A stretch of 64,000 bases of DNA from contig CAIQIA010000014.1 in assembly GCA_903871775.1 (NCBI GenBank), forward strand, positions 16,238 through 80,237, written 5' to 3'. The position numbers and the translations under genes were made by a program. The stretch is from an uncultured cyanobacterium. GTDB lineage: Bacteria > Cyanobacteriota > Cyanobacteriia > PCC-6307 > Cyanobiaceae. Below are positions 1 to 8,627 of this stretch, piece after piece (the stretch's first letter is position 1; each line of letters opens with the position of its first letter). The notes beneath the pieces were generated by a model. It did not search any database, had not been told where the DNA came from, and saw only the letters and a list, made by a program, of their open reading frames with translations.

Positions 1-278
1 TTGGGCACCACCCGCAGGATCTGGAAGACGGGGTAGAGGTACCACTCGGGAAGAATCTCGAGGGGGGTGGCGAAGGGATCGGCCTTGTCGCCCAGCATGG
101 CCGGATCGAGAACGGCAAGACCAACGATGCAGGCGATGGTGCCGAGGATGACGACCGGGAAGATATAGAGCAGGTCGTTGGGCCAGGCGGGCTCACCGTA
201 ATAGTTGTGGCCCATTCCCTTGGCCAGCTTGGCGCGCAGCTTGGGATCGCTGAGATCGGGCTCCTTGAGGATGTGCAT
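1..278 (-). CDS. petD: cytochrome b6-f complex subunit IV (partial)
   Basis: Subunit IV of the cytochrome b6f complex, the thylakoid quinol-plastocyanin oxidoreductase between the photosystems. Only about 92 of the usual 160 residues lie inside the window; the gene runs off the left edge. The start gives [17 protein letters not shown], close to the usual family start. It is followed by [10 protein letters not shown], a first membrane helix (about residues 36-57) and PEWY (77-80), the signature of the quinol oxidation site. It follows petB by 50 bases on the same strand, the standard petBD operon. Identity is secure; only the end is unseen. Confidence 0.97.
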   Translation of the reverse strand, partial: MHILKEPDLSDPKLRAKLAKGMGHNYYGEPAWPNDLLYIFPVVILGTIACIVGLAVLDPAMLGDKADPFATPLEILPEWYLYPVFQILRVVP

Positions 279-328
279 GACGGAGAAGATGAGGGGGGGT
301 ATGGAAACGCTAGTCAGACCCGGGGGAA

Positions 329-985
329 TCAGAGGGGACCGGAGATGCCCTGTTTACGGATCATGAGGAAGTGGGCAAGCATGAACACCGCCAGGAGCCA
401 GGGCAGCACGAAGGTGTGCAGGCTGTAGAAGCGCGTGAGGGTCGACTGGCCGACGCTCTCACCACCGCGGAGCAGTTCGACCATGAAGTCACCCACCACG
501 GGAACCGCGGCAGGCACGCCGGACACGATCTTGACGGCCCAGTAGCCGACCTGATCCCAGGGGAGGGAATACCCGGTGACGCCGAAGGAGACGGTGATCA
601 CGGCCATGGTCACGCCGGTGACCCAGGTGAGTTCGCGGGGACGCTTGAAACCGCCGGTCAGGTACACGCGGAAGACGTGCAGGATCAGCATCAGCACCAT
701 CATGCTGGCGCTCCAGCGGTGCACCGAACGGATCAGCCAGCCGAAGCTCACATCGGTCATGAGGTACTGCACCGAGGTGTAGGCCTCAGCCACCGTGGGC
801 TTGTAATAGAACGTCATCGCAAAGCCGGTGGCGAACTGGATCAGAAAGCACACCAGCGTGATGCCGCCCAGGCAATAGAAAATGTTGACGTGGGGCGGCA
901 CGTACTTGGAGGACACGTCATCAACGATGTCCTGGATCTCCAGGCGCTCGTTGAACCAGTCGTAGACGGGAGAGGAGTTCGCCAT
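329..985 (-). CDS. petB: cytochrome b6
   Basis: Cytochrome b6 of the b6f complex, an integral thylakoid protein carrying two b hemes and the covalently attached heme c-i. The 218-residue product matches the family length. Visible marks are Cys38 in NIFYCLGG (the heme c-i cysteine of the family), the histidines in SVHRWSASM and LHVFRVY on the second membrane helix, and the later pair in SLHTFVLP and LAHFLM. ATG at 985 gives [10 protein letters not shown]; the frame stays open upstream, but that extension has no family resemblance. It leads petD on the minus strand. Its start region faces the divergent ctpA-like gene across about 64 bases, so the two probably share a promoter region. Confidence 0.97.
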   Translation of the reverse strand: MANSSPVYDWFNERLEIQDIVDDVSSKYVPPHVNIFYCLGGITLVCFLIQFATGFAMTFYYKPTVAEAYTSVQYLMTDVSFGWLIRSVHRWSASMMVLMLILHVFRVYLTGGFKRPRELTWVTGVTMAVITVSFGVTGYSLPWDQVGYWAVKIVSGVPAAVPVVGDFMVELLRGGESVGQSTLTRFYSLHTFVLPWLLAVFMLAHFLMIRKQGISGPL

Positions 986-1049
986 GCAGCGGAGAGGGTT
1001 GCCTGGGGGGGTGGGGTGGCGGGATTCTACCGATAGCTCCCTGGCCGCC

Positions 1050-2294
1050 GTGATCCGGTCGAACCCCTGGCGTCGCCTGATCGGCCTGCTGCTGGCCCTG
1101 CTGCTGGTGCTCACACCGCTGCCGGCCCGGGGGTCGGGCAGCGCCCTGGCCCTCACCGACGACCAGAGCCTGGTGGTGGACGTGTGGCGGCTGGTGAACG
1201 AGGGCTACGTCGATCCGACCCTGGGGGGCGTGCCCTGGCGGCGGCTGCGCCAGAAGGCCCTCGAGCGTCCGATCCGCAACCGCGCCGAGGCCTACGACGC
1301 CATCGACGCGATGCTCGCCCCCCTGGAGGACCCCTACACCCGCCTGCTGCGGCCCGAGAGCTTCGCCCCGATGCAGGCCGCCACCCAGGGCAGCGTCAGC
1401 GGCGTCGGCCTCGAGCTGGGCCTGCGGCCCGACAGCGGCGCCCTGGTGGTGATCGCCCCCCTGGAGGGCTCCCCGGCGGCCGAGGCCGGCCTGGTAGATG
1501 GCACCCTGCTGCTGAGCATCGACGGTGTCCCCACCACCGACCTGGGGCTGGAGGGCAGTGCCGCCCGGCTCAGGGGCGAGGCGGGCACCCTGGTGCGCCT
1601 GGAGGTGGAGGGCCCCGATGGGGGGCGCCGCAGCGTTGATCTCGAGCGGCGGGCGGTGGATCTGCGGCCGGTGCGCAGCCGCCGGCTGCGTCACGACGGC
1701 CACACCCTCGGCTATCTGCGGCTGACCCAGTTCAGCGAACCGGTGCCGGCCGCGGTGGCCGACGCGCTCGCGGCCCTGGAGGAAGGCGGCATCGAAGGGC
1801 TGCTGCTCGATCTGCGCAACAATTCCGGGGGCCTGGTGAGCGCCGGACTGGCGGTGGCCGATGACCTGCTGGCCGGCGACGTGATCGTGGAGACCCAGCT
1901 GCGCACGGGCATCGACGAACGGCTGACGGCCTCAGCGCAGCAGCTCTACGACGGTCCGATGCTCACCCTGATCAACGGCGGCACCGCCAGCGCCAGCGAG
2001 ATCCTGGCGGGGGCCCTGCAGGATGCCGGCCGCTCACGGCTGGCGGGCCAGCGCAGCTTCGGCAAGGCCGAGATCCAGAGCCTCATCCCCCTGGGGGACG
2101 GCAGCGGCCTGGCCGTGACCACCGCCCGCTACCTGACCCCCTCGGGCCGCAGCATCCATGCCCAGGGCCTGGAGCCCGACCTGCCCCTGGCCGGAGAGCC
2201 CCCCCAGGGCAGCACGATCGGCAGCGACAGCGATCCCTGGCTGCGGGCCGCCGCCGAGGCCCTGGCCGCCCAGCTGCCCGCCGCAGGTCCCTGA
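1050..2294 (+). CDS. ctpA: carboxyl-terminal processing protease (CtpA family)
   Basis: S41-family serine protease of the type that matures photosystem II D1 or other lumenal/periplasmic proteins. The GTG start at 1050 gives a short basic stretch and a hydrophobic signal segment ([12 protein letters not shown]), so export is expected. A PDZ domain follows (GVGLELGL to about LRLEVEGP), then the catalytic core with the Ser in [14 protein letters not shown] and the Lys in SFGKAEIQ, the Ser-Lys dyad of the family. An ATG at 984 would add 22 residues and overlap the petB start; GTG is preferred because it places the signal peptide at the N-terminus. Divergent from petB. Which of the cyanobacterial Ctp paralogues this is cannot be decided from the sequence alone. 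Confidence 0.88.
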   Translation: MIRSNPWRRLIGLLLALLLVLTPLPARGSGSALALTDDQSLVVDVWRLVNEGYVDPTLGGVPWRRLRQKALERPIRNRAEAYDAIDAMLAPLEDPYTRLLRPESFAPMQAATQGSVSGVGLELGLRPDSGALVVIAPLEGSPAAEAGLVDGTLLLSIDGVPTTDLGLEGSAARLRGEAGTLVRLEVEGPDGGRRSVDLERRAVDLRPVRSRRLRHDGHTLGYLRLTQFSEPVPAAVADALAALEEGGIEGLLLDLRNNSGGLVSAGLAVADDLLAGDVIVETQLRTGIDERLTASAQQLYDGPMLTLINGGTASASEILAGALQDAGRSRLAGQRSFGKAEIQSLIPLGDGSGLAVTTARYLTPSGRSIHAQGLEPDLPLAGEPPQGSTIGSDSDPWLRAAAEALAAQLPAAGP

Positions 2295-2298
2295 AGCC

Positions 2299-3555
2299 AT
2301 GGCGCGGCGCATCTACCACGATCCCCTGCACGGCCCGATCGAACTCGACAGCGCCCGGCCCGAGGAGGCGATGGCCATGGCGCTCATCGACGCCCCCCCC
2401 TTCCAGCGGCTGCGCCGCATCCGCCAGCTGGGCCCGGCGTTCCTGACCTTCCACGGCGCCGAATCCAGCCGCTTCACCCACTCCCTGGGGGTGCTGCAGC
2501 TGGCCCGCCGGGCCCTCACCCACCTGGAACGGCAGCTGCCCGACCTGGCCGCCCATCGGGGGCTGCTGCTGGGGGCCGCCCTGCTGCATGACGTGGGCCA
2601 CGGGCCCCTCAGCCACAGCGGCGAGGCGATGTTCGGGCTGCACCACGAAGCCTGGTCAGCCCGCCTGATCCGTGAGGAGGCCAGCCTGCGGGACCCCCTC
2701 GAGGCCGTGGCCCCCGGCACCGCCGGGGCCGTGGCCGCCCTGCTGGAGACGGGGGAGGCCCCCCACCCCGCCGTGGGGGCCCTGGTGAGCAGCCAGCTCG
2801 ACTGCGACCGTCTCGACTACCTGCGCCGGGATGGCTACGCCACCGGCATGGCCTACGGCCAGCTGGACCTCGACCGCCTGATCGCCGCCCTGATCGTGGC
2901 CCCCGACGGTCAGCTGGCCATCCATCCGCGGGGACGCACGGCCGCCGAGCACTACCTGGTGCTGCGCTCGCTGATGTACGGCAGTGTCTACAACCACCGG
3001 CTGAACGTGGTGGGCAACTGGCTGCTCGAGTGGATCGTGCGGCTGGCCCGCCGGCTGGGCCCGGGGCAGGTGCCGGCGGACGCGGTGATGGGCCGCTGGC
3101 TGTGGGAGCCCGACAGCCTCGGGCCCGAGAGCTTTCTGGCCAACGACGACGTGCGCACCGGCTACCACCTGCTGCGCTGGCGCGAGGAGGCGCCGCCCCC
3201 CCTGGCGGACCTCTGCCGCCGGCTGATCGACCGGGATCTGCTGCAGGCCACCGATGTGGCCTCCCTGCCCGCCGGCCAGCGGCTGGAGGCCCTGGCCCTG
3301 GCCCAGCGCCTCTGCCAGCAGGCCGGTCTCGACCCTGAACTGACCTGCGGCCTGCGGGAACGGCGGGTGACGGGCTACAGCCCCTACGTGGGCGGCCTGC
3401 GGCTCTGGGATGGCCATCGCCTGCAGGCCCTCGAGCAGGTGTCGCCCCTGGTGGACAGCCTCAGCCGGCCGCGGGAGCTGGCCTGGCTGCTGCATCCGCG
3501 GCCGGTGAGCCGGGAGCTGCGACGGCAGCTGGCGGCAGCAGACCCTCGGCCCTGA
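2299..3555 (+). CDS. HD-domain phosphohydrolase (dGTPase-like)
   Basis: A 418-residue HD-superfamily metal-dependent phosphohydrolase. The N-terminus IYHDPLHGPIELD and the core LLHDVGHGPLSHS carry the paired His-Asp residues typical of the dGTPase/SAMHD1-like branch; DRLDYLRRDGYATG is the later conserved block. Substrate is not evident; relatives act on deoxynucleotides or other phosphates. It starts 4 bases after the ctpA-like stop and is probably cotranscribed with it. The last 95 bases overlap the end of the convergent HAD phosphatase gene, an unusually long 3' overlap. ATG at 2299 is chosen because the conserved HDPLHG block follows at once. Confidence 0.85.
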   Translation: MARRIYHDPLHGPIELDSARPEEAMAMALIDAPPFQRLRRIRQLGPAFLTFHGAESSRFTHSLGVLQLARRALTHLERQLPDLAAHRGLLLGAALLHDVGHGPLSHSGEAMFGLHHEAWSARLIREEASLRDPLEAVAPGTAGAVAALLETGEAPHPAVGALVSSQLDCDRLDYLRRDGYATGMAYGQLDLDRLIAALIVAPDGQLAIHPRGRTAAEHYLVLRSLMYGSVYNHRLNVVGNWLLEWIVRLARRLGPGQVPADAVMGRWLWEPDSLGPESFLANDDVRTGYHLLRWREEAPPPLADLCRRLIDRDLLQATDVASLPAGQRLEALALAQRLCQQAGLDPELTCGLRERRVTGYSPYVGGLRLWDGHRLQALEQVSPLVDSLSRPRELAWLLHPRPVSRELRRQLAAADPRP

Positions 3556-4174
3556 GCACGTTGGCCACATCGTCGAAATCGTTCCAGCGATGGTGGTGGA
3601 TGCCCCGTTCCGACAGCCAGTCGCAGAGGGGCTCGCGGGCAAAGACCAGATCGGCGACCCGGGCCATGCCCAGGTCGGTGATCGAATCGCCGATCACCAC
3701 CCGCCGCCCGCGGCCGTAGCGGTCCAGCACCCGGGCCTTGGCCACCAGTTCCTGGCCGTCGCTCCAGGGGGACGCGAACTCCAACCCGCCGCCGGCCGCC
3801 GCCTCCACCTGCGCCGCCACCAGCGCATGCAGCCGCCCCCGATGGGGCCCCAGCACCCGCTCCACGAGGGGCTCGAGCCCGCCGGACACCAGCACGAAGG
3901 GGATGCCGCCCTGGTCGAGGGCATCGAGAAACGGCAGAAAGCCGGGCCTGGGGCTGAAGCGGTCCATGTGGGCCTCCATCGCCGCCAGATCCGGGGGGCC
4001 GAGGCCGGCGGCCAGCTGGGCCATGGCCTCGCGCAGATTGAGTTCAAAGGCGAACAGCTGGCGCTTCAGCCGCCCCCAGAGCTCGGGGGCCACCGCCCCG
4101 GCCACGGCATCAAAGCTGTCCTCGCGGGTGACCGTGCCGTCGAAGTCGCAGAACACGGTGGCCGGGGGATGCAC
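3461..4174 (-). CDS. HAD-family phosphatase (MtnX-like)
   Basis: A 237-residue HAD-superfamily phosphatase. Motif I is FCDFDGTVTREDSF, with the two aspartates of the DxD nucleophile pair; motif II is VLVSGG; motif III/IV is VIGDSITDLGMA. The layout resembles the phosphoserine phosphatase / MtnX branch (methylthioribulose salvage), but substrate cannot be fixed from motifs. The C-terminal tail is Ala/Pro-rich and overlaps the end of the convergent HD phosphohydrolase gene by 95 bases. That tail may be a recent extension rather than part of the fold. It is divergent from minC with a 48-base gap. Confidence 0.75.
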   Translation of the reverse strand: MHPPATVFCDFDGTVTREDSFDAVAGAVAPELWGRLKRQLFAFELNLREAMAQLAAGLGPPDLAAMEAHMDRFSPRPGFLPFLDALDQGGIPFVLVSGGLEPLVERVLGPHRGRLHALVAAQVEAAAGGGLEFASPWSDGQELVAKARVLDRYGRGRRVVIGDSITDLGMARVADLVFAREPLCDWLSERGIHHHRWNDFDDVANVLRAEGLLPPAAVAAPGSPAADAAARPAPAAG

Positions 4175-4222
4175 GGGCGCAGGGGCGGCAGAGGCCTATC
4201 TTCACGCCGCTGCCCCAAGCCG

Positions 4223-4924
4223 ATGGTCGCCCGTTTTCACGCCGCTCCCCCGGGGGGACTGCATCGGCTGTCGCTGGGGCGGGCCGCCGAGGCCAACGGC
4301 GACCTGGCCAGCAGCGTTGACCATGCCCTGGGGGCCGAGCCGCCGGCGGGGCCGCTGCGGCTCGAGAGCCACGACTGGCGGCTGACGCAGGCCGATCTGA
4401 CCCTGCTGGAGGGCCGCCTCAACCGGGCCGGTCTGGTGCTCGATGCGCTGGTGGCCGACGACGGCCTCACCCGGGTGGCGGCGACGGCCCGGGGCTGGCC
4501 GCTGCTGCCGATGGCGGCGGCCCCGGCGGAACCACCCCCGCGGGATCTGCTGATCCACCGAGGCACCCTGCGGGCGGGCGAACACCTCGATGCCGAGGGG
4601 GCCGTGCTGGTGGTGGGGGATGTCAACCCCGGGGCCCGGGTCAGCGCCGGCGGCGACGTGCTCGTGTTCGGGCGGCTGCGGGGCATCGCCCATGCCGGCC
4701 GGGACGGTGCCCGGGACGCCCGCATCGTGGCGCTGCAGCTGCGGCCCCTGCAGCTGCGCATCGCCGCCGCCGTGGCCCGCGGCCCCGAAGACACGCCCGC
4801 CGAGGGTCAGGCCGAAGAGGCGACCCTGGTGGATGGCGAAATCCGCATCCGGCCGGCCCGGCTGGGGCTGCCGATCACGGCCGGACCAGCCCCAACCCCC
4901 CCAGCAGGCCGGCAACGGCCATGA
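4223..4924 (+). CDS. minC: septum site-determining protein MinC
   Basis: FtsZ-ring inhibitor of the Min system, recruited to the membrane by MinD. The 233-residue product ends in the MinC beta-helix domain, recognisable from HRGTLRAGEHLDAEGAVLVV, GDVNPGARVSAGGDVLVFGR and LRGIAHAG. The N-terminal half is poorly conserved, as in other cyanobacteria. ATG at 4223 is the first sensible start; the frame is open far upstream only because of GC bias. minD-minE lie about 2.2 kb downstream on the same strand, so the cluster is split by an oppositely oriented chrA pair and a phospholipase D-like gene. The last 50 bases overlap the end of the chrA-like gene. Confidence 0.88.
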   Translation: MVARFHAAPPGGLHRLSLGRAAEANGDLASSVDHALGAEPPAGPLRLESHDWRLTQADLTLLEGRLNRAGLVLDALVADDGLTRVAATARGWPLLPMAAAPAEPPPRDLLIHRGTLRAGEHLDAEGAVLVVGDVNPGARVSAGGDVLVFGRLRGIAHAGRDGARDARIVALQLRPLQLRIAAAVARGPEDTPAEGQAEEATLVDGEIRIRPARLGLPITAGPAPTPPAGRQRP

Positions 4925-5447
4925 ACCAGAGGGGTGACACCCGGGTGAAGAGCATCAGTCCACAGGCCACCAGCGAGATCAGCAGCGCCACCGGGCCGTG
5001 GTCGGCGGTTCTGATCACCGTCACCCCCACCGAGAACAGGATCCCCAGGGTGATGGGGCCCAGACCCTTTTCGAAGGCCACCCGCACGGGGGCATCCCGC
5101 AGCCGGTTCCAGTTCAGCACCGCCAGCACCATCACCAGGGTCGACGGCAGCAGCACCGCCACCTCGGCGGCGACGGCGGTCAGCAGGGCCCAGGCCGGCC
5201 CGTGGCGCCAGCCGGCCCCCAGCCCCAGGAGGCCCACGATCATCGAGCTGGGGCCCGGCGCCGCTTCGGCGAGGGCGTAGAGGTCCACGAACTGGCGGGC
5301 CGTGATCCAGTGGTAGGTGTCGACCGCCAGATGGTGGTACTCCTGCAGCAGGGTGTTGCCACCGCCCAGGGAAAAGAGCGACAGGCGCAGGAACGTGCCC
5401 ACCACCTGCAGCAGGGTCTGCCAGGGGGTCGGATCGGCGGGGGTCAT
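4875..5447 (-). CDS. chromate transporter, ChrA half-protein (second)
   Basis: A 190-residue membrane protein of the CHR family, the half-size form that works as a pair. The family block LSLFSLGGGNTLLQEYHH is at the N-terminus, followed by EAAPGPSSMIVGLLG and about five hydrophobic helices. It overlaps the preceding half-protein by 4 bases, so the two are translationally coupled and probably form a heterodimer. CHR proteins are linked to chromate efflux or, more generally, anion/sulfate-related transport; the substrate here is inferred only. Its 3' end overlaps minC by 50 bases on the other strand. Confidence 0.85.
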   Translation of the reverse strand: MTPADPTPWQTLLQVVGTFLRLSLFSLGGGNTLLQEYHHLAVDTYHWITARQFVDLYALAEAAPGPSSMIVGLLGLGAGWRHGPAWALLTAVAAEVAVLLPSTLVMVLAVLNWNRLRDAPVRVAFEKGLGPITLGILFSVGVTVIRTADHGPVALLISLVACGLMLFTRVSPLWFMAVAGLLGGLGLVRP

Positions 5448-6016
5448 GGGGTGCCTCCGGCCCCCTGGCGGGGCCAGTAGAGGAGCATCGCCAGCGGACC
5501 GAGCACCAGCACCACCGGAATCAGCGACAGGTGCAGGCCCTGGAGCGCCACGAAGGTGACGAGCGCCAGCAGCAGGGCCAGGGGGTCCCGGCGGTAGGTG
5601 CGCAGGATGCGGAAGCCCATCGACAGGGCCAGGCCGGCGGCGGCGGCCACCACCCCCAGCAGCACCCGGTCGACGGCGGGGATGGCATGCACCTGGAAAT
5701 AGACCACCCCCAGCAGCAGCAGCAGGGCGAAGGGCACCAGCAGCATGCCGGCCACCGCCGCCACCGCCCCCGCCAGCCCCCGGAACCAGGCCCCCACATA
5801 GACGGCCATGTTGATCTGGTTGGGGCCCGGGAACAGGCGCGCCACCGTCAGGCCGGTGAGGAAGCTCTCCTCGCTGAGCCAGGCCCGCTGATCCACGATG
5901 ATCCGCTGGCTCCAGGCGCTCAGCCCGCCGCCGAAGGCCGACAGGGCCACCTGCAGCATGCCGCCGAAGAGCGCCCGCAGGCCGGGGGGCTGGGGGATCG
6001 GGGCTGCGTCGCGCAT
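5444..6016 (-). CDS. chromate transporter, ChrA half-protein (first)
   Basis: First member of the paired short-chain CHR transporters (190 residues). LSAFGGGLSAWSQRIIVDQ and RLFPGPNQINMAVYVG match the two conserved CHR signatures, the GGG loop and the PGP(N/S) loop. The remainder consists of hydrophobic helices (LLVPFALLLLLGVVYF and others). The ATG at 6016 gives MRDAAPIPQPPG. It sits 10 bases behind the phospholipase D-like gene on the minus strand and overlaps the second half by 4 bases. Likely inner membrane. Confidence 0.85.
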   Translation of the reverse strand: MRDAAPIPQPPGLRALFGGMLQVALSAFGGGLSAWSQRIIVDQRAWLSEESFLTGLTVARLFPGPNQINMAVYVGAWFRGLAGAVAAVAGMLLVPFALLLLLGVVYFQVHAIPAVDRVLLGVVAAAAGLALSMGFRILRTYRRDPLALLLALVTFVALQGLHLSLIPVVLVLGPLAMLLYWPRQGAGGTP

Positions 6017-6026
6017 GGGTCAGCCC

Positions 6027-7034
6027 TCAGTCGTGGATGAAGTGGGGGTCCGGCGGCAGCTCGCCCTCCTCGTGCAGCGCCGGATCGAGGGGATCAGGGG
6101 CGCTGAAGGGGTGGGCGGCGTGCCAGTCGTCGTGGAAGAGCTCGCAGCAGCGGGCGATCACCTCGGGGGCATCGGTCTCGATGCCGAGCTCGCGGCGCAG
6201 ATCGAAGGCGCTGCGGTCGATGTTCATCGAACCGATCAACGCCGAACGGCGGTCGACGACGATCAGCTTGGCGTGGAGCTTGAGGTGTTTCTGGCGCCGC
6301 ACCTTCACCCCGCCCCGCTCAAGCAGCCGCAGGCTCGAGAACGTGTCGTAGATGTCCCAGTCCGAGATGCCGTGCTTGCCGCCGCAGAGCACATGCACGC
6401 TGGCCCCCCGCTCGCGGGCCTGCAGCAACCGGTCAAGGATGACGGCATCCACGAACTTGGGGTGCTGCACGAGCAGCTCGTCGCGGGCGCCGTCGATCAG
6501 GCGGGCCATCTGGCCGCGGCTGTGGCGACTGCTCCAGACCAGGCCCACCTCGAGATCCGGGTCGAACTCCGCCCGCTGCCAGTCGGCCTCGAAGCCTGCG
6601 ATGACCTGCTGCACCGCCGCCGGAGAGCTGGTGACGATGCCGTAGTCGCGGGTCTCGCTGAAGTACTTGTCGGCCAGGTTGAAGGTGGCGATCAGGGCCT
6701 CGCGGCCGTCGATCACCATCGATTTCTCGTGGGTGACCGCAAAGGCTTCGCTGGTCCAGCGGACGTCGATGCCGTGCTCCTGAAGCTGGGTGAAGACCGC
6801 GTCGTTCCAGCGATCACCACCGGAGGTGTGGGGATTGAGCATCACCCGCACGCCCACGCCGCGATCGTGGGCCCGCAGCAGGGCCTGCTGCACCGGCTCA
6901 GACTGCAGCTTGAACTGCTTGAGCAGCAGGCCGGTGGTGGCGGCGTCGATCAGGGCGAGCACCGCCTCGACGCCGTCGTCGGGCATCACCAGGAGCCTCT
7001 GCCGGTGCCCGCGGCTGTCGCATCCGGTGGTCAT
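6027..7034 (-). CDS. phospholipase D-like protein (two HKD motifs)
   Basis: A 335-residue PLD-superfamily protein. Two catalytic HKD motifs are intact: HEKSMVIDG with downstream TFN, and HAKLIVVD with downstream GSMN. This pattern is that of cardiolipin synthase-like and other phosphatidyl transferases/hydrolases. No signal peptide or membrane helix is visible, unlike typical cardiolipin synthases, so the substrate may be phospholipid or nucleic acid. ATG at 7034 (MTTGCDSRGHR) is the first convincing start; the open frame further upstream is shadow. It is divergent from minD across about 118 bases and leads the two chrA-like genes. Confidence 0.8.
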   Translation of the reverse strand: MTTGCDSRGHRQRLLVMPDDGVEAVLALIDAATTGLLLKQFKLQSEPVQQALLRAHDRGVGVRVMLNPHTSGGDRWNDAVFTQLQEHGIDVRWTSEAFAVTHEKSMVIDGREALIATFNLADKYFSETRDYGIVTSSPAAVQQVIAGFEADWQRAEFDPDLEVGLVWSSRHSRGQMARLIDGARDELLVQHPKFVDAVILDRLLQARERGASVHVLCGGKHGISDWDIYDTFSSLRLLERGGVKVRRQKHLKLHAKLIVVDRRSALIGSMNIDRSAFDLRRELGIETDAPEVIARCCELFHDDWHAAHPFSAPDPLDPALHEEGELPPDPHFIHD

Positions 7035-7152
7035 GGGGTCGTGGGGGGGGCCGATGGTGCCTCCAGGATGGCGCGACGACGGCCCCTGGGAGTAAGTTCG
7101 GCCCCGGTCCAGCGCCCACCCCCGGGCAGGCCGCGCCGCTGACTCCCCGACC

Positions 7153-7968
7153 GTGAGCTCCACTCCACGCACCATTCTCATCTGCTCGGGCAAGGGCGGT
7201 GTGGGCAAGACGACCCTCACCGCCAATCTGGGCATCGCCCTCGCCGGCGAGGGCGTCCGCACGGCGGTGCTGGATGCCGATTTCGGCCTGCGCAACCTCG
7301 ATCTGCTGCTGGGTCTCGAGAACCGCATCGTCTACACGGCCCAGGAGGTGCTCTCGGGCACCTGCCGGCTGGAGCAGGCCATGGTGAAGCACAAGCAGGT
7401 GCCCAACCTGTCGCTGCTGCCGGCGGGCAATCCGCGCATGCTCGACTGGCTCAAGCCCGACGACATGAAGCGCATCGTCGAGCTGATCAAGCCCCAGGTC
7501 GATGTGATTCTCATCGATGCGCCGGCCGGCATTGAAGACGGCTTCCGCAACGCCGCCGCCGCCGCCGAGGAGGCGATCGTGATCACCACCCCCGAGGTGT
7601 CGGCGGTGCGGGATGCCGACCGGGTGGTGGGGCTGCTGCAGAGCCAGGGCATCAGCCCCGTGGCCCTGGTGCTCAACCGGGTGCGGCCGAAGATGATGGC
7701 CAACCAGGAGATGCTCGGCGTCAGCGATGTCACCGACATCCTCGCCCTGCCGCTGCTGGGCCTCGTGCTCGAGGACGAGCAGGTGATCGTGAGCACCAAC
7801 AAGGGCGAACCGCTCACCCTGAACGGCACCCGTTCGCCGGCGGCCCAGGCTTACCGGAACATCGCCAAGCGCCTGCGGGGGGAGGAGATTCCGGTGCCTG
7901 ACCCCAGCGAGCTCAACCGGGGCTTCCGGGCCCGGGTCCGCGACCTCATGAACAAGCGCATCTTCTGA
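7153..7968 (+). CDS. minD: septum site-determining protein MinD
   Basis: Membrane-associated ATPase that recruits MinC and is released by MinE, placing the division site at mid-cell. The deviant Walker A GKGGVGKTT lies near residue 15, followed by VLDADFGLRNLDLLLGLENR, IDAPAGIEDGF (Walker B) and TTPEVSAVRDADRV, all MinD hallmarks. The C-terminus RVRDLMNKRIF is the short amphipathic membrane-targeting helix. The start is GTG; the frame begins MSSTPRTILICSGKGG, which fits the family. 271 residues is the normal length. minE follows after 3 bases. Confidence 0.96.
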   Translation: MSSTPRTILICSGKGGVGKTTLTANLGIALAGEGVRTAVLDADFGLRNLDLLLGLENRIVYTAQEVLSGTCRLEQAMVKHKQVPNLSLLPAGNPRMLDWLKPDDMKRIVELIKPQVDVILIDAPAGIEDGFRNAAAAAEEAIVITTPEVSAVRDADRVVGLLQSQGISPVALVLNRVRPKMMANQEMLGVSDVTDILALPLLGLVLEDEQVIVSTNKGEPLTLNGTRSPAAQAYRNIAKRLRGEEIPVPDPSELNRGFRARVRDLMNKRIF

Positions 7969-7971
7969 GCC

Positions 7972-8268
7972 ATGACCATGCGTGACCTCTTCGACCGCCT
8001 GGTCGGCCGCAGCCCCGCCAGCGCCTCCACGGCCAAGGCCCGCCTGCAGCTCGTGCTCGCCCACGACCGGGCCGACCTCAACCCCGAACTGCTGGAGCAG
8101 ATGCGCCGCGAGATCCTGGCGGTGGTGCAGAAATACGTCGAGCTCGACCTGGAAGGCGGTGATGTGAGCCTCGAGACCGAGGAGCGCACCACGGCCCTGG
8201 TGGCCAACCTGCCGATCCGGCGGGTGCGGGATTCCGCGCTGCAGTTGCTGGCCAGGGGGGAATCCTGA
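7972..8268 (+). CDS. minE: cell division topological specificity factor MinE
   Basis: MinE stimulates the MinD ATPase and confines MinCD to the poles. The 98-residue product begins [13 protein letters not shown], the membrane-binding N-terminus, and continues with the MinD-contact helix [11 protein letters not shown]. The dimerisation domain follows ([17 protein letters not shown], then the strand around [18 protein letters not shown]). It starts 3 bases after minD and is certainly cotranscribed. ATG at 7978 is an equally possible start. Confidence 0.95.
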   Translation: MTMRDLFDRLVGRSPASASTAKARLQLVLAHDRADLNPELLEQMRREILAVVQKYVELDLEGGDVSLETEERTTALVANLPIRRVRDSALQLLARGES

Positions 8269-8290
8269 GCAGGCAGCCTCCGGTCCTGCC

Positions 8291-8539
8291 TTGATCGCCT
8301 CTCCCCATCCCGCCCCCACCCCTGAGCCATGTCCGCAGGGCCCGTTCACACCGGCTCAGCTCCAGGTGCTCGAGTTGCTGCTGAGGGGCTGGACGAACGG
8401 GCGGGCCGCCGGACAACTGCAGCTGTCGGTGCGCACGGTCGAGAGTCACGTGCAGGCGATGCTGCGACGCAGCGGTACCCACAACCGCACGGAGCTCGTG
8501 AGCTGGTGGCTGCAGGGGGCAGCGGTAGATTTGGGCTGA
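8291..8539 (+). CDS. stand-alone LuxR-type helix-turn-helix protein
   Basis: An 82-residue protein that is essentially only a GerE/LuxR DNA-binding domain: FTPAQLQVLELLLRGWTN, GRAAGQLQLSVRTVESHVQA, MLRRSGTHNRTELVSW. The helix-turn-helix with SVRTVESHV is canonical, but there is no receiver or ligand-binding domain. It begins with TTG (8291) 22 bases after minE and may be part of the min transcript. It could bind DNA as a dimer or be a remnant of a longer response regulator; nothing upstream encodes a receiver. Target genes are unknown. tRNA-Thr starts 16 bases after its stop. Confidence 0.7.
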   Translation: MIASPHPAPTPEPCPQGPFTPAQLQVLELLLRGWTNGRAAGQLQLSVRTVESHVQAMLRRSGTHNRTELVSWWLQGAAVDLG

Positions 8540-8555
8540 TTCCGTCAGGGGTCGT

Positions 8556-8627
8556 GCCGGCTTAGCTCAGTGGTAGAGCAGCGCTTTTGTAAAGCGAAGG
8601 CCATCGGTTCAAATCCGTTAGCCGGCT
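8556..8627 (+). tRNA. tRNA-Thr (anticodon TGT)
   Basis: A complete 72-base cloverleaf. The acceptor stem GCCGGCT pairs with AGCCGGC, the D arm contains AGCTCAGTGGTAGAGC, and the anticodon stem GCGCT/AGCG carries the loop TTTGTAA with anticodon TGT. The T arm is ATCGG-TTCAAAT-CCGTT. No CCA is encoded. The last 10 bases overlap the end of the convergent ktrA-like gene. Confidence 0.96.

Noticed and set aside
921..1703. Long minus-strand open frames opposite ctpA and many others throughout the window
   Set aside because: They are Gln/Pro/Arg/His-rich shadow frames caused by high GC; none shows a recognisable domain.
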